A stretch of 64,000 nucleotides of DNA. Origin: Undibacterium sp. CCC3.4. Lineage in GTDB: Bacteria > Pseudomonadota > Gammaproteobacteria > Burkholderiales > Burkholderiaceae_D. Made by a program: the position numbers and the translations under genes. The stretch is from assembly GCF_034347425.1 (NCBI RefSeq), contig NZ_CP133779.1, forward strand, positions 248,001 through 312,000, in the 5' to 3' direction. Positions within the stretch are counted from its first letter, which is position 1. Every line of letters begins with the position of its first letter. Positions 54,709-62,364 of this stretch are shown in pieces. The notes under the pieces are model-generated. The model searched no databases and was not told where the DNA came from. It saw nothing but the letters and a program-made list of their open reading frames with translations.

Positions 54709-55413
54709 CTATACATAAGTAATGTTGCGTGAATCATTCAAGACTTCAAGATGAGAAAAATTATTCAAGCCGGCCAAACCCAGTCGTCCCGGTTGTACAT
54801 GCAAACGCGTCACGCCACTATTGACCAGCGACCAGTTGAGTTCGGAAAATTTAGCGTCGGGAAAACCCAATACATGCTGGCACAAGGCAGAGATCGTGCC
54901 GCCGGAAGTAAAGATAGCGATATGTTTGGCATCGTCAGCAAGCGCCAACTGACGCGTTAAGGCAGCGATACAGCGCTGGCTGAACGCTGGCCACGTTTCA
55001 CTGTAGTCGGCGGCATGCAAACCGGACATCCAACGCGTGATCGCGGCAGCAAAGATCGCTTGAAATTCCTGCTTGCCATTGACGGTATTGAGCAGAAAAT
55101 GCTTGACTGCAGCCGGATCGTCGAAGGCTGGCATATGTCGCGCCAGCACCTCGTGGTGATTGTATTCGTTAAAACCGGCATCGGCAGCTTGCCAGCGACC
55201 TTGATCGCCAGCACCAAGTTCTGCCATGCAAGCCGCGGCAGTTTGTTGGTGCCGCATCATGGCACCGCAGATCACGCGATCCGGCACCAGTGCCCGAGCA
55301 GCCCACCAGCGTCCGAGGTGCTGCGCTTGTTGTAAGCCTAATGGTGACAATTGATCGTAATTTTGGCTGCCAAAGGAAGCCTGTCCATGACGCACGAGGT
55401 AAATCTGTGCCAT
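54709..55413 (-). CDS. Histidine-phosphatase family protein
   Basis: The 234-residue protein starts MAQIYLVRHGQASFG with catalytic R8-H9-G10 and has a second conserved histidine region (HIAIFTSGGTISAL, near 175-190). The acid/broad phosphatase group fits; the substrate is not known. It is the first gene of the fatty-acid operon and faces the LysR gene across 95 bp. Its place with acyl-CoA genes is unexplained and common in this group. Confidence 0.88.
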   Translation of the reverse strand: MAQIYLVRHGQASFGSQNYDQLSPLGLQQAQHLGRWWAARALVPDRVICGAMMRHQQTAAACMAELGAGDQGRWQAADAGFNEYNHHEVLARHMPAFDDPAAVKHFLLNTVNGKQEFQAIFAAAITRWMSGLHAADYSETWPAFSQRCIAALTRQLALADDAKHIAIFTSGGTISALCQHVLGFPDAKFSELNWSLVNSGVTRLHVQPGRLGLAGLNNFSHLEVLNDSRNITYV

Positions 55414-55508
55414 TCCCGCTCCACTCAAATGAAATTACTGAGTCCTCAGTCTACGGCCGCGTCTATAATTGATCAAATGAATAGTTATTATCAAACATTA
55501 TTAATCTC
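55414..55508. promoter_or_regulatory. Divergent promoter region of lysR and the fatty-acid operon
   Basis: This 95-bp AT-rich gap separates the two start codons. TGATCA...TTATCA-type elements near 55469-55493 fit the loose T-N11-A pattern of LysR sites, but no clear -10/-35 pair could be assigned. Confidence 0.4.
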
Positions 55509-56408
55509 ATGCATATATCACGCGTCGATTTGAATTTATTCATCGTCTTTGAGGCGATTTACAACGAAGGTACGGTCACGCGTGCGAGCATACAATTGAA
55601 TTTGACGCAACCGGCCATCAGTCACGCTCTCAAACGCTTACGCACACTGTTCGACGACCCCTTGTTTGTGCGCCAAGGACAAATCATGGTCTCAACGCCA
55701 CTGGCGCGCAGCATCATCGAACCGGTGCGGCAAGCGCTGCGCGGCTTGGAGATGACCCTGACCGATAGCGGAAAATTCAACCCCGCATTGGAAAACAAGC
55801 AATTTCATTTGGCATTGCGCGATGTACTGGAAGCAACAGTGCTGCCGCCATTGTTGGCGCAAGTCACGCGTACCGCCCCCGGTATCAATCTGGCAGCGAT
55901 TCAGGTGGAACGGCGCGAACTTGTCAATGAATTGGCGGCCGGCACGCTCGATGTCGCCATCGACATGCTGCTGCCCTTGCCAAATCAAATACGACGCCAG
56001 CAAATCTCACGTGACACGACCGTGGTTTTGGCGCGCGCCGGCCATCCGCTGATCAGCGGCACACTCAGCCTCGAACAATATTTGGACGCCGAGCACATTC
56101 TCGCCAGTTCGCGCCGGAAAGGGATGGGCTTGGAAGATTTTGAATTGAGCCGGCTAGGCTTGCAAAGGCGTATACGCTTGCGCTGCCAACACTATTTTGC
56201 CGCTTGTCGCGTGGTCAGCCAGACTGAATTGCTGCTGACGATGCCTGAAGCCTATGCCAGAATAGCGAATGAACAATTCGGCAATCAGATTTTACCGCTG
56301 CCGTTGAGCATGCCCTCTTGGGATGTGTATTTGTACTGGCACCAAAATGTGACGCTCGACCCAGCCAATCTCTGGCTCAGGGAGCAGATCATGCAAGCAT
56401 TTGCCTGA
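55509..56408 (+). CDS. LysR-family transcriptional regulator
   Basis: The 299-residue protein has an N-terminal winged helix-turn-helix (about 5-65: NLFIVFEAIYNEGTVTRAS and LNLTQPAISHALKRLR) and a LysR substrate-binding domain. NodD/PhcR-like second domain order is visible. By the usual rule it controls the divergent phosphatase-SDR-ACAD-fadD operon and itself; the inducer would then be an acyl-type or aromatic acid, which is a guess. The ribosome site is not obvious in the AT-rich leader. Confidence 0.9.
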   Translation: MHISRVDLNLFIVFEAIYNEGTVTRASIQLNLTQPAISHALKRLRTLFDDPLFVRQGQIMVSTPLARSIIEPVRQALRGLEMTLTDSGKFNPALENKQFHLALRDVLEATVLPPLLAQVTRTAPGINLAAIQVERRELVNELAAGTLDVAIDMLLPLPNQIRRQQISRDTTVVLARAGHPLISGTLSLEQYLDAEHILASSRRKGMGLEDFELSRLGLQRRIRLRCQHYFAACRVVSQTELLLTMPEAYARIANEQFGNQILPLPLSMPSWDVYLYWHQNVTLDPANLWLREQIMQAFA

Positions 56409-56424
56409 TACCGGCAGAGTGTTG

Positions 56425-56763
56425 CTATGCTTTGGCCGGCGGCGGCTCGGGCAGCAGACAGGCATCGATGATTTGCAAATCATTATCTTTGGCAAAACTG
56501 AGGACAAAATGATAAGCCAATGGCTCAATTTCACGTATCGCCTCGTTAACTACCACCGAACGTATGCCATTCAACAGTATCGGTCGCACATACGGGGAAT
56601 ATTGCAGGTGTGAGTGACGCCCGCCATCAGGACTGAAACAGGACATGGCGCCGCACAGACGCTCCGCCCAATCGCTGGGGCGAAATGGCTTTCCATCGCT
56701 GGTGATACCTTGGATGAAAAACTCACGGACTGGTGGCAAGTGCGTTTTTTGGGAATCGGCCAT
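56425..56763 (-). CDS. DUF3579-family protein
   Basis: The 112-residue cytoplasmic protein matches DUF3579 as I remember it: FFIQGITSDGKPFRPSDWAE near the start, YSPYVRPI, and FAKDNDLQI near the end. The family is common in betaproteobacteria and its role is unknown. It converges with the lysR gene, with only 16 bp between the stops. A 286-bp gap on its other side (56764-57049) is AT-rich and shows no gene. Confidence 0.75.
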   Translation of the reverse strand: MADSQKTHLPPVREFFIQGITSDGKPFRPSDWAERLCGAMSCFSPDGGRHSHLQYSPYVRPILLNGIRSVVVNEAIREIEPLAYHFVLSFAKDNDLQIIDACLLPEPPPAKA

Positions 56764-57049
56764 GTGCTCGGCTAGTAGTGATGCTACATTGGAAAGAACG
56801 CCATATCATCATGTGACACGTCATTTCAGAATACATGGGTATTATATCTTATAGAAGACTGAGTTCGAAATCTTCGTATCAGATATATCCACATAGTCCA
56901 GCTAATATAGAGGATTTTCGCTGTGAGTAAAGCCCTCAATGTCGCGGCCTCAGGCGCTGATGGCAGCACGTTATTGCGAAAAAGCCGCTTGCTCATAAAG
57001 CAGACAAGTGGATAATTAAAAGATATGAACGTGCATGAGGAGTCCAATA

Positions 57050-57700
57050 ATGAATGCCATCCCCTTCAATACCCTGCGCATGACTGAACAACTCGAAGCC
57101 GCCGGCGTGCCTCCACAGCAAGCAAAAGCACAGAGTAGTCTGTTGGCAGAAATCATGCAAGCTGAGCAAGCTGGTCTACGCGAACATATTTCCGATAAAC
57201 AAGATATCAATGAAAAGCTGGTCAAAATGGATTGCAGCATTACTGCGCTGCGCACCGAAATTGGCATCAACATGGAAGCTTCCCAGCAAGAAATGAAATC
57301 AGATATGACAATCTTTCGTCACCAGATACGGGCTGACATGGATGCGTTTCGTCAAGAAATGCGGGCTGACATGGATGCGTTTCGTCAAGAAATGCGGGCC
57401 GAAATGGCTGCGTTTCAGCAAAAAATACATTCCGAAATGGAAGTATTCCGCCGGGAGATTCAAGCTGAAATGGCTGCATTTCAGCAAAAAATGCGGTCCG
57501 ATATGGATGCATTTCGCCAAGAGATGCAAGCCGAGTTCGCTGCATTTCGGCAAGAGACGAAGTCTGACATTGCCAGACTTGAGCACGTACTACTGAGAAA
57601 AATAGCTAAAACTCAATCCGACAATATTCGCTGGATCGTTTCGGCAGGTATAGTCCAGAGCGCACTGATTACCGGCCTCATGCTCAAGCTGGCGCATTAA
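57050..57700 (+). CDS. Hendecad-repeat coiled-coil protein with C-terminal membrane anchor (DUF1640-like)
   Basis: The 216-residue protein has an N-terminal region (about 1-75) like DUF1640/CCDC90 proteins, then about nine 11-residue repeats (about 80-175, consensus RxDMDAFRQEM), and a C-terminal membrane helix (about 196-213). The 11-residue period predicts a right-handed coiled-coil stalk. At DNA level the repeat is a 33-bp tandem array, with two adjacent copies (57329-57361, 57362-57394) identical. CCDC90 proteins regulate calcium uniporters in mitochondria; bacterial relatives are unassigned and often vary in repeat number. GAGGAG is the ribosome site at the ATG 57050. Confidence 0.75.
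   Translation: MNAIPFNTLRMTEQLEAAGVPPQQAKAQSSLLAEIMQAEQAGLREHISDKQDINEKLVKMDCSITALRTEIGINMEASQQEMKSDMTIFRHQIRADMDAFRQEMRADMDAFRQEMRAEMAAFQQKIHSEMEVFRREIQAEMAAFQQKMRSDMDAFRQEMQAEFAAFRQETKSDIARLEHVLLRKIAKTQSDNIRWIVSAGIVQSALITGLMLKLAH
57329..57570 (+). repeat. 33-bp in-frame tandem repeat array
   Basis: About seven copies of a 33-bp unit encode the RADMDAFRQEM hendecads. The first two (57329-57361 and 57362-57394) are identical base for base; later ones differ, for example GCCGAAATGGCTGCGTTTCAG. Fresh duplication or slippage is the likely source, so the copy number may vary between strains. Confidence 0.85.
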
Positions 57701-57701
57701 A

Positions 57702-57726
57702 GAAGCCCGGATTTAATCCGCGCTTC
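57702..57726. repeat. Short palindrome matching joined ends of the 31.7-kb element
   Basis: GAAGC-C-CGGAT-TTA-ATCCG-C-GCTTC forms a 25-bp hairpin between the coiled-coil gene and the CobD-like gene. It looks like the two outer ends of the 31712-31876 element placed together (GGAAGCGCGGATTTAAT and its complement). It could double as a terminator. Confidence 0.55.
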
Positions 57727-57742
57727 CTCAGGCCACGAACGC

Positions 57743-58693
57743 TCAGATCCAGACCGCAAACGACAATAACAGCAGCAACAGCATCCACAACAACAAGGCC
57801 CGCCAAACCAGCCCAACCGCGCTTTGCAGGGCGCGTGGTGAGGCTTCGGCACCGGGTTGGCTTTCCAGTTCCAGGCTATCCATGTCGACAGCACTGGCAT
57901 CGGCTTGCAGTAACAAGGCTTTTTCTTCCGGCTCGCCAAGGCGCACGCCCAGCGCACCGCCACCGGCAGATAAGATGATACCGACAAGCTCATCGTGCCA
58001 GCGCTCGGCATAATTGCGCCAAGAGTACACGGCATCTTCAAAATTGCCGACCACGGCAAAGGCGGCGGCCGTCAAGCGTGCTGGCACCCAGTCTATCCAA
58101 TAAAATACTTTTGTTGCATATATGCCAAATTCTTCATTTTTCATGTGCTCGGGTTCCGTCCAAGCACGCGCCAGGTATTCGGCGATACGGTACATGACCG
58201 CGCAGGCCGGACCAACCGGCATGAGAAACCAAAAAAACACACCGAACACATTACGGTGCGTGGCGATGAGTGCGCGCTCAATGGCCAGACGCGAAATTTC
58301 TGTCACGCTGAGCTCGCTCGTGTCGCTGTGGGTCCACTCGGCCAGGTAACGGCGCGCGGCGTCTTCATCGCCGGAACTAAGGGCCAGTTGTATCGAAGTG
58401 AAATAATGGCTGTAACGGCGAAAGCCCAGCGTCAAATACACGATGATGACATTCCAGGCAAAGGCGGCAAACGGGCTCAGACGCAGGCACAGCCAGTGTA
58501 TCAATGCCGTCGGTACCATCAGCAAGGCCACCATGATCCACCAACCGAGACGTCCATGCTTAATCTTACCGGCATTGAACGAGCCTTCTATGCGCATGGC
58601 CAGATTTTGAATCTGCATGTAAATCGGATTATCCGCGCGCAAAGGCTTGAGCTGCTCAATGAGGAGGGCAAACAGGATGGAGATAAATGTCAT
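57743..58693 (-). CDS. CobD/CbiB-family membrane protein
   Basis: The 316-residue inner-membrane protein has about five spans and the CobD/CbiB-like central region (EDAVYSWRNYAERWHDELVGIILSAG) that resembles the adenosylcobinamide-phosphate synthase fold. No cobalamin biosynthesis genes are near, and the long polar C-terminal part (about 245-290) is not typical, so it is more likely the AmpE/CobD-like paralogue seen in betaproteobacteria than a cobalamin enzyme. Its true role is unknown. Confidence 0.7.
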   Translation of the reverse strand: MTFISILFALLIEQLKPLRADNPIYMQIQNLAMRIEGSFNAGKIKHGRLGWWIMVALLMVPTALIHWLCLRLSPFAAFAWNVIIVYLTLGFRRYSHYFTSIQLALSSGDEDAARRYLAEWTHSDTSELSVTEISRLAIERALIATHRNVFGVFFWFLMPVGPACAVMYRIAEYLARAWTEPEHMKNEEFGIYATKVFYWIDWVPARLTAAAFAVVGNFEDAVYSWRNYAERWHDELVGIILSAGGGALGVRLGEPEEKALLLQADASAVDMDSLELESQPGAEASPRALQSAVGLVWRALLLWMLLLLLLSFAVWI

Positions 58694-58854
58694 GATGGCT
58701 GGGCTGGAGTCGCGGCAAACGACGGTTGTCTAAGAGTTTGCTAATGCGGCAAGTGTAAACCGATTTGCCCAGATTATGAAGCTTTGTTCCTCACTGGCAT
58801 CAATGAAACACCGATTAAGCCGTGCAGCGCCACAGGTTTTGTGCGCATGCAGTT

Positions 58855-59520
58855 TTACGCGCGCAGAAAATGAAACAAATTGCGCAACATGGCGGCGGTC
58901 GCACCCCAAATAAAATGCTGCTGATACGGCATGGCATAAAACAAGCGCTCGCCACCGCCATCGGGCAAGTGAAACAAGCGACGTTGATGGTGGCGACCAT
59001 CCATCAAATACGCCAGCGGCACTTCAAATACCGCCGCCACCTCCGCCGGATCGGATTGTAAATCGAAAGGCGGATGCACCAAAGATACCACCGGGGTGAC
59101 CTGATAGCCGGTACCGGTGCGATGTAAAGGCAAGGCACCGAGGACTTCGATATGACGGCGATGCAAGCCGATTTCTTCTTCCGTTTCGCGCAGCGCGGTT
59201 TCAACCGGATCGATGTCACGCTCTTCAAAACGGCCACCAGGAAAGCTGATTTGGCCGGCATGGTGGTTCAAATGGGCCGAACGCTGAGTGAGCAAAACCG
59301 ACAGACCCGCAGTGCGCAACACCAAGGGAATCAGAACCGAAGCCGGATGCAAGCCGCGCTCGGCCGCACGCTCTTCGACCACTGCTTCAGGCAGCCACAG
59401 TGGTGGCGCTGCGAAGCGCTGCTGCAGCCACTCTGGTGCCAAACGCTGCGGCGCAAGCGCAGCTTCACCGGCAACCGATGCAATAGCCAGCATTTCTGGG
59501 TTAAAAGTCAATATACTCAC
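58855..59520 (-). CDS. NUDIX hydrolase, CoA pyrophosphatase type (NudL-like)
   Basis: Cleaves CoA and acyl-CoA to 3',5'-ADP and phosphopantetheine. The Nudix box GGRFEERDIDPVETALRETE (continuing EEIGL) is intact, and the NudL extra motif upstream (LTQRSAHLNHHAGQISFPGG) is present. The start is taken as GTG at 59520 (221 residues), because relatives begin with a short xxFNPE-like segment followed by the same domain; ATG at 59493 would give 212 residues. It is not linked in operon to rplS, whose terminator lies between. Confidence 0.85.
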   Translation of the reverse strand: MSILTFNPEMLAIASVAGEAALAPQRLAPEWLQQRFAAPPLWLPEAVVEERAAERGLHPASVLIPLVLRTAGLSVLLTQRSAHLNHHAGQISFPGGRFEERDIDPVETALRETEEEIGLHRRHIEVLGALPLHRTGTGYQVTPVVSLVHPPFDLQSDPAEVAAVFEVPLAYLMDGRHHQRRLFHLPDGGGERLFYAMPYQQHFIWGATAAMLRNLFHFLRA

Positions 59521-59550
59521 GAGACACCGATAAAAAATTCGATCAAAATG

Positions 59551-59580
59551 AAAAAAAGGGACGCCGAAGCATCCCTTTTT
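59551..59580 (-). terminator. Terminator of the rpsP-rplS operon
   Basis: On the minus strand GGGATGC-TTCG-GCGTCCC (one wobble) is followed by seven T. It lies 20 bp past the rplS stop. Confidence 0.85.
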
Positions 59581-59599
59581 CATATCGCGCCAGCAGATA

Positions 59600-59983
59600 T
59601 TACACTGCTTTTGCTGCCACAACTTTACGTGCTGGCAATTTTTCTTTGATACGCGCAGATTTGCCCGAACGTTCACGCAAGTAGTACAACTTGGCGCGAC
59701 GAACGTCACCACGACGTTTCACTTCGATACCAGCGATCAGTGGAGAATACAATTGGAATGTACGCTCTACGCCTTCGCCTGAGGAAATCTTACGAACGAT
59801 GAAGTTCGAATTGAGACCACGGTTACGACGGGAAATCACAACACCTTCGTAAGCCTGGGCGCGCTTGCGCGTACCTTCGACAACGTTGACGCTGACTATG
59901 ACTGTATCGCCAGGGGCGAAAACTGGGATATTTTTACCCAGGCGAGCAATTTCTTCTTGCTCTAATTTTTGGATCAGATCCAT
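59600..59983 (-). CDS. rplS: 50S ribosomal protein L19
   Basis: The 127-residue protein at the 30S-50S interface has the conserved [13 protein letters not shown] and [10 protein letters not shown], and starts [21 protein letters not shown] gives a good ribosome site. Last gene of the conserved rpsP-rimM-trmD-rplS operon; a 171-bp gap before it may contain a second promoter or a processing site. Confidence 0.98.
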   Translation of the reverse strand: MDLIQKLEQEEIARLGKNIPVFAPGDTVIVSVNVVEGTRKRAQAYEGVVISRRNRGLNSNFIVRKISSGEGVERTFQLYSPLIAGIEVKRRGDVRRAKLYYLRERSGKSARIKEKLPARKVVAAKAV

Positions 59984-60154
59984 TTTGACACTCCGATAAC
60001 CATCTTGCCGACGCTGCAGAACAAGTCTGACTGTGCCCGGTAGAGGATGGGATTAAACATGCGCACCGAAGCGGTACGCGCCTTACATTCTTGACTGATA
60101 CGGCCGCAAGAAAATGTAAACATTACCAAAACTTATCAACAGTCTCAACACCGC

Positions 60155-60901
60155 TTATAAGCTGCTTAAAAATTTTTCATCTGCACGGGTGAGCAAACCG
60201 GCTGCACGGGCGAGCTCGATCAAATCCGGGCGTTTGTTCACACTCGCAAGGAGTGCGCGCTGACGCCGCCATTTTTCGATTTCAGCATGATTCCCGCCTA
60301 ATAACACAGCAGGAACCGCGACCCCATCCAAGACTTCCGGTCTGGTGTAATGCGGACAATCAAGCAAAACATCCACGAAACTGTCTTGCACGGCCGACAA
60401 ATCGTCGTGCAAGACGCCCGGAATCTGCCGTATCACCGCATCCATCAAGGCCATTGCCGGTAATTCGCCACCAGACAAGACAAAATCGCCAAGACTGATT
60501 TCTTCATCGACACAGGAATCGAGCAAACGCTGATCAACAGCTTCATAGCGCCCACATAACAAGACCATGCCAGACAAATCGGCCAGCTCCATCACGTGTC
60601 CATGACTCAAGCGTCGCCCCTGAGGCGACAAATAAATCACTTTCGGCACCGCTTTGCCGACAGCGGCTTGGCGCGCTTTCGCGGCCACTATCGCTGCCTG
60701 TAAAGGCTTGGCCATCATGACCATTCCTGGTCCGCCACCATACGGCCTGTCATCGACGGTGCGATGACGGTCAGTGGTGAAATCGCGCGGGTTCCAGAGC
60801 TTGAGCTGACATTTTTCTTGCTCAAATGCGCGCCGCGTCACCCCAGATTGGGTAAGCGCCGCGAACATTTCGGGGAATAGCGTAATGACATCAAATTGCA
60901 T
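60155..60901 (-). CDS. trmD: tRNA (guanine37-N1)-methyltransferase
   Basis: Makes m1G37 next to the anticodon, needed to avoid +1 frameshifts. The 248-residue SPOUT enzyme has the trefoil-knot region [14 protein letters not shown] and [16 protein letters not shown]. The ATG at 60901 starts [13 protein letters not shown]; a longer frame adds a non-conserved heptapeptide. It lies 35 bp after rimM. Confidence 0.97.
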   Translation of the reverse strand: MQFDVITLFPEMFAALTQSGVTRRAFEQEKCQLKLWNPRDFTTDRHRTVDDRPYGGGPGMVMMAKPLQAAIVAAKARQAAVGKAVPKVIYLSPQGRRLSHGHVMELADLSGMVLLCGRYEAVDQRLLDSCVDEEISLGDFVLSGGELPAMALMDAVIRQIPGVLHDDLSAVQDSFVDVLLDCPHYTRPEVLDGVAVPAVLLGGNHAEIEKWRRQRALLASVNKRPDLIELARAAGLLTRADEKFLSSL

Positions 60902-60936
60902 GAAACTGCACTCCGACGGCATAGTATTTTGCTATT

Positions 60937-61479
60937 TTAATAATCAACACCCCAATCAACCTGTATTTTCTTTGCAACTTGATCGACTTCTTTGACGAAA
61001 TGATCGACAAAGGGTATCAATTTTTCATATTTAGGTAAGTCAGCATCAGCAATCTCGGCCGCCGCCACCCGTAAAATCGGATGCGCACCGTTATCCATCA
61101 AATCTCTGACCACACCCAAGCTTTCGCCTTCCAGGTTAACTACCTGCAAGCCGACCAGATCCATCCAGTAGAATTCACCTTTGGATAAAGCTGGGAAAAG
61201 TTTGCGTGAAATTTTTACTGCCGCGCCCTTGAGCGCTTCAGCTGCATTTCTGTCTGCCACACCGACCAGCCTGGCCACCACATCGTCGCCATGGAGTTTT
61301 GCTTCCATACGATCGATGTCGCGCCAGTCCGGCTTATCTATCCACCAAGTTTTGGAGGACAACATGGCATCAGCATCCGGCGAGTAAGGATGAATCTTTA
61401 CCCACCCATGAATACCAAATGCCCCCGAGATATAGCCAACCAGAACTAAATCATCAGGAACAGGGGTTCCAACTGACAT
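60937..61479 (-). CDS. rimM: 16S rRNA processing protein RimM
   Basis: The 180-residue protein binds S19 and assists 30S head assembly. The N-terminal RimM domain has VGYISGAFGIHGWVKIHPYS and the C-terminal PRC-barrel domain has GEFYWMDLVGLQVV. The ATG at 61479 is preferred because the 18 upstream codons overlap the rpsP gene end with no conservation. 13 bp separate it from rpsP. Confidence 0.96.
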   Translation of the reverse strand: MSVGTPVPDDLVLVGYISGAFGIHGWVKIHPYSPDADAMLSSKTWWIDKPDWRDIDRMEAKLHGDDVVARLVGVADRNAAEALKGAAVKISRKLFPALSKGEFYWMDLVGLQVVNLEGESLGVVRDLMDNGAHPILRVAAAEIADADLPKYEKLIPFVDHFVKEVDQVAKKIQVDWGVDY

Positions 61480-61492
61480 CGCGAGCAAACTA

Positions 61493-61744
61493 TTACGCTG
61501 CTGCTTTGCTCGACAAAGCAACCAGACGAGCAACTGCCGGTGACAATTGTGCGCCTACGCCTTGCCAGTAAGCCAAACGGTCAGCTGCGACACGTACGGA
61601 TTCTGCACCGCCGGTAGCAACCGGATTGTAAAAACCGATACGCTCGATAAAGCGACCATCGCGACGATTACGGGAATCAGTTGCAACGATGTTATAAAAA
61701 GGACGCTTTTTTGCGCCACCACGAGCTAAACGAATAACGACCAT
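61493..61744 (-). CDS. rpsP: 30S ribosomal protein S16
   Basis: The 83-residue basic protein has [20 protein letters not shown] and the [14 protein letters not shown] loop. It is the first gene of the operon; the promoter should lie in 61745-61830, which is AT-rich, but no perfect pair was picked. Confidence 0.98.
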   Translation of the reverse strand: MVVIRLARGGAKKRPFYNIVATDSRNRRDGRFIERIGFYNPVATGGAESVRVAADRLAYWQGVGAQLSPAVARLVALSSKAAA

Positions 61745-61916
61745 AATATTTCCAAAAAATGTTCTAAACGCGGAAAAAGCTGTAGATTATAGCCCGCTTG
61801 AACAAAAACAAGCAAGGACTATCGGTGATATGTGCAAGCTACCGTGGTGCATTCTACACCCTTCTGCGACTTGGTCTACAATCAGCGCCTGCACCGCAAC
61901 TTGGATACCACGCAAA

Positions 61917-62333
61917 ATGACAGTCCGACACAAAAACAAAACCCTCACCACCCTCTTGGCCGCCGTGGCTGGCAGTGTCGGCGCGCATCGCTTTTACTTA
62001 CATGGCAAAACCGACAAATGGGCCTGGCTGCATTTGCTCAGCCTGCCCTTGTCGATACTGTTATCATCATTTTACTTCGGCGTACCGGGCTTATTGAGCT
62101 GGAGTCCACTGATTTTATCGCTGCTCATTGCCCTGCTGGAGACGCTGGTACTCGGCTTGATACCGGATGAAAAATGGGATCACACCTACAACCGCGACTC
62201 CGGTCAGCAAAGCGACTCATCTTGGCCACTGGCCTTGATCCTGGTGCTGGCCATGGCCTGCGGCGCCACCGCCTTGATTGCCACCATTGCCCGCGCCTTT
62301 GACTTACTCTATACCGGTGGCGCCTACGGCTGA
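61917..62333 (+). CDS. TM2-domain membrane protein
   Basis: The 138-residue protein has three hydrophobic segments (about 10-28, 37-55, 105-125). The first has LLAAVAGSVGAHRFYLHG, the TM2-type loop with the conserved G-x-HRFYLG pattern, so it is called TM2-like. The function of bacterial TM2 proteins is not known. The start at 61917 removes a 29-codon leader. It converges with the acyl-CoA dehydrogenase gene, with 31 bp between stops. Confidence 0.75.
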   Translation: MTVRHKNKTLTTLLAAVAGSVGAHRFYLHGKTDKWAWLHLLSLPLSILLSSFYFGVPGLLSWSPLILSLLIALLETLVLGLIPDEKWDHTYNRDSGQQSDSSWPLALILVLAMACGATALIATIARAFDLLYTGGAYG

Positions 62334-62364
62334 AACACGGCGGCGCGCGCACCGCCGCCGCAAC

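Noticed and set aside
57329..57570. 33-bp repeats considered as a CRISPR or minisatellite
   Set aside because: They lie in frame within a coiled-coil gene with no spacers.
57743..58693. CobD as a cobalamin biosynthesis enzyme
   Set aside because: No other cobalamin genes nearby and an unusual C-terminus; reported only as CobD/CbiB-like.
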